A DNA stretch of 25,699 nt, from positions 1 through 25,699 of the forward strand of contig CALYQY010000026.1 of NCBI GenBank assembly GCA_945291235.1. Direction: 5' to 3'. Shown one piece after another: positions 23,143 through 25,699 of this stretch (positions within the stretch are counted from its first letter, which is position 1; every line of letters starts with the position of its first letter). The translations under genes were made by a program, and so were the position numbers. The stretch is from an uncultured Gilliamella sp. (GTDB lineage Bacteria; Pseudomonadota; Gammaproteobacteria; Enterobacterales; Enterobacteriaceae). The notes below the pieces were generated by a model. The model saw only the letters and a program-made list of their open reading frames with translations. It did no database searches and was not told the origin of the DNA.

Positions 23143-24552
23143 TTAAAATGGTTTGCGAATATCTGTAAAATAGCCAGTGATTGCTGCTGCGGCTGCCATA
23201 GCAGGACTGACTAAATGCGTTCTGGCGTCTCGACCTTGTCGCCCTTCAAAATTACGATTACTGGTCGATGCACAGCGATCCCCCGGCGCTAATTTATCAT
23301 CATTCATGGCTAAACACATTGAACACCCAGGTAGACGCCACTCAAAACCCGCATCGATAAAAATCTTATCTAAACCTTCGGCTTCAGCTTGTTGCTTCAC
23401 AGGCCCCGAACCAGGCACCACTAAAGCTTGCACGCCGTTAGCGACTTTACGTCCTTGAGCAATTTTTGCCGCGGCACGGAGATCTTCAATTCGAGAATTA
23501 GTACAGGATCCAATAAAGACTTTATTAATCTTGATATCACTCATTTTTGTCCCTGCGGTTAATCCCATATAGGTTAATGCACGCTGAGCAGACTGTTTTT
23601 CAATGGGATCGGCAAAATCATTTGGATTTGGCACGGCGGCATCAATGGATGTGACCTGTCCGGGATTGGTTCCCCAAGTGACTTGTGGGGCAATATCTTT
23701 GGCTTCAAGAGTAACAACACGATCAAAATGTGCACCGTCATCGGTTTTTAAGGTTTTCCAATAATCTACCGCTTTGTCAAAATCGTCCCCTTTTGGTGAA
23801 AATTGGCGACCTTTTAAGTATGCAAAGGTGACTTCATCGGGTGCTACCAGACCAGCCTTAGCTCCCATTTCAATTGCCATATTACATAGTGTCATACGGC
23901 CTTCCATTGATAAGGCTTTAATGGCCTCACCGCAAAACTCAACGACATGCCCTGTGCCACCAGCACTGGTTGTCTTACCGATAATGGCTAAAATAATATC
24001 TTTAGCGGTAATGCCGTCGGCCACTTGACCTTTCACTTCTATTCTCATGGTTTTAGCACGACCTTGTTTTAAGGTTTGCGTTGCTAATACATGTTCAACT
24101 TCTGATGTGCCAATACCAAAAGCGAGTGCGCCAAATGCGCCATGTGTTGCGGTATGTGAATCCCCACAAACTATTGTCATACCGGGTAATGTCATCCCTT
24201 GTTCTGGGCCGACAACATGGACGATACCTCGCAATGGGCTGTGTAGCCCATAAAGTGAAACACCAAATTCTTCAGCATTTTTGGCAAGTTCAGTTAATTG
24301 AATTTGAGCCATTTCGCTACATGCATTTAAATCATTACTTTTGGTTGATGTATTATGATCCATGGTTGCAAAGGTTTTATGGGGTTGTCTCACTTTTCGA
24401 TTCATCGCCCGTAAACCATCAAAAGCTTGAGGTGAGGTCACTTCATGAACTAAGTGACGGTCGATATATAAAATAGGTGTTTCATTTGGCGCTTCATACA
24501 CAACATGCGCATCATATAATTTTTGATACAATGTTTTTGGGTTTGTTGACAT
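23143..24552 (-). CDS. leuC: 3-isopropylmalate dehydratase large subunit
   Basis: The 469-residue product is the catalytic [4Fe-4S] subunit of isopropylmalate isomerase, of the aconitase superfamily. Cluster ligands are C350 (G-S-C-T-N-S-R), C410 and C413 (P-G-C-S-M-C). Other family marks are D-H-N at 65-67, [12 protein letters not shown] at 129-140 and N-R-N-F-E-G-R-Q-G at 432-440. E. coli LeuC has 466 residues. AAAGGA precedes the ATG. The gene lies 68 bp after leuB and 10 bp before leuD. Confidence 0.97.
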   Translation of the reverse strand: MSTNPKTLYQKLYDAHVVYEAPNETPILYIDRHLVHEVTSPQAFDGLRAMNRKVRQPHKTFATMDHNTSTKSNDLNACSEMAQIQLTELAKNAEEFGVSLYGLHSPLRGIVHVVGPEQGMTLPGMTIVCGDSHTATHGAFGALAFGIGTSEVEHVLATQTLKQGRAKTMRIEVKGQVADGITAKDIILAIIGKTTSAGGTGHVVEFCGEAIKALSMEGRMTLCNMAIEMGAKAGLVAPDEVTFAYLKGRQFSPKGDDFDKAVDYWKTLKTDDGAHFDRVVTLEAKDIAPQVTWGTNPGQVTSIDAAVPNPNDFADPIEKQSAQRALTYMGLTAGTKMSDIKINKVFIGSCTNSRIEDLRAAAKIAQGRKVANGVQALVVPGSGPVKQQAEAEGLDKIFIDAGFEWRLPGCSMCLAMNDDKLAPGDRCASTSNRNFEGRQGRDARTHLVSPAMAAAAAITGYFTDIRKPF

Positions 24553-24620
24553 TGCTTTATTCCTTTATTGTTATCCTGAAGATTAACCGAATTTTTTCAA
24601 CTTAAGCATATTAAATTTTG

Positions 24621-25699
<1,079 letters not shown>

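Noticed and set aside
22510..24476. Plus-strand open frames across leuD and leuC
   Set aside because: They are antisense to genes identified with high certainty and have no recognisable product or start signal.

Overview
The window is AT-rich gammaproteobacterial chromosomal DNA. The housekeeping genes (lptC, lptA, lptB, rpoN, leuB, leuC, leuD) encode proteins closely resembling the Escherichia coli ones. Low GC, enterobacterial-like proteins and many secreted adhesin-like genes suggest an Orbaceae-type gut symbiont such as Gilliamella. That placement is an inference; no 16S gene or species marker is present.

Positions 1-17652 hold an array of six paralogous genes on the + strand: one cut by the left edge (1-579) and five complete genes starting at 1589, 5113, 8461, 11753 and 15016. 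Each complete product has an extended signal peptide (ESPR), a two-partner-secretion (TPS/FHA N-terminal) domain with a conserved CNGC motif, and a long beta-helix-like body. The body is built largely from a 58-residue (174-bp) repeat marked by F-K-N-D-W-x-G and Y-N-Q-G. None carries a C-terminal toxin domain, and no TpsB transporter gene lies in the window. Four of the five complete genes have a near-identical sigma70-type promoter with an exact 18-bp spacer, a shared motif at the expected transcription start, and an unusually long leader (about 250 to 500 nt). All six genes are followed by a hairpin, so the array looks like separately transcribed units, not one operon. Exact identity tracts switch between partners, which suggests gene conversion.

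Positions 17795-18394 (- strand) encode a secreted CHAP-domain hydrolase convergent with the array. From 18557 rightward on the + strand come acylphosphatase (yccX), then lptC-lptA-lptB-rpoN in close-packed, partly overlapping order. LptC, LptA and LptB are parts of the LPS transport machine, and RpoN is sigma-54. The kdsD/kdsC genes usual before lptC and the hpf/ptsN genes usual after rpoN are absent here.

Positions 22530-25699 (- strand) carry the leucine operon segment leuB-leuC-leuD, with a terminator after leuD. leuB is cut at the right edge, apparently by a single base of its start codon. leuA presumably lies beyond the edge. I saw no tRNA, rRNA, CRISPR array, insertion sequence or phage gene.
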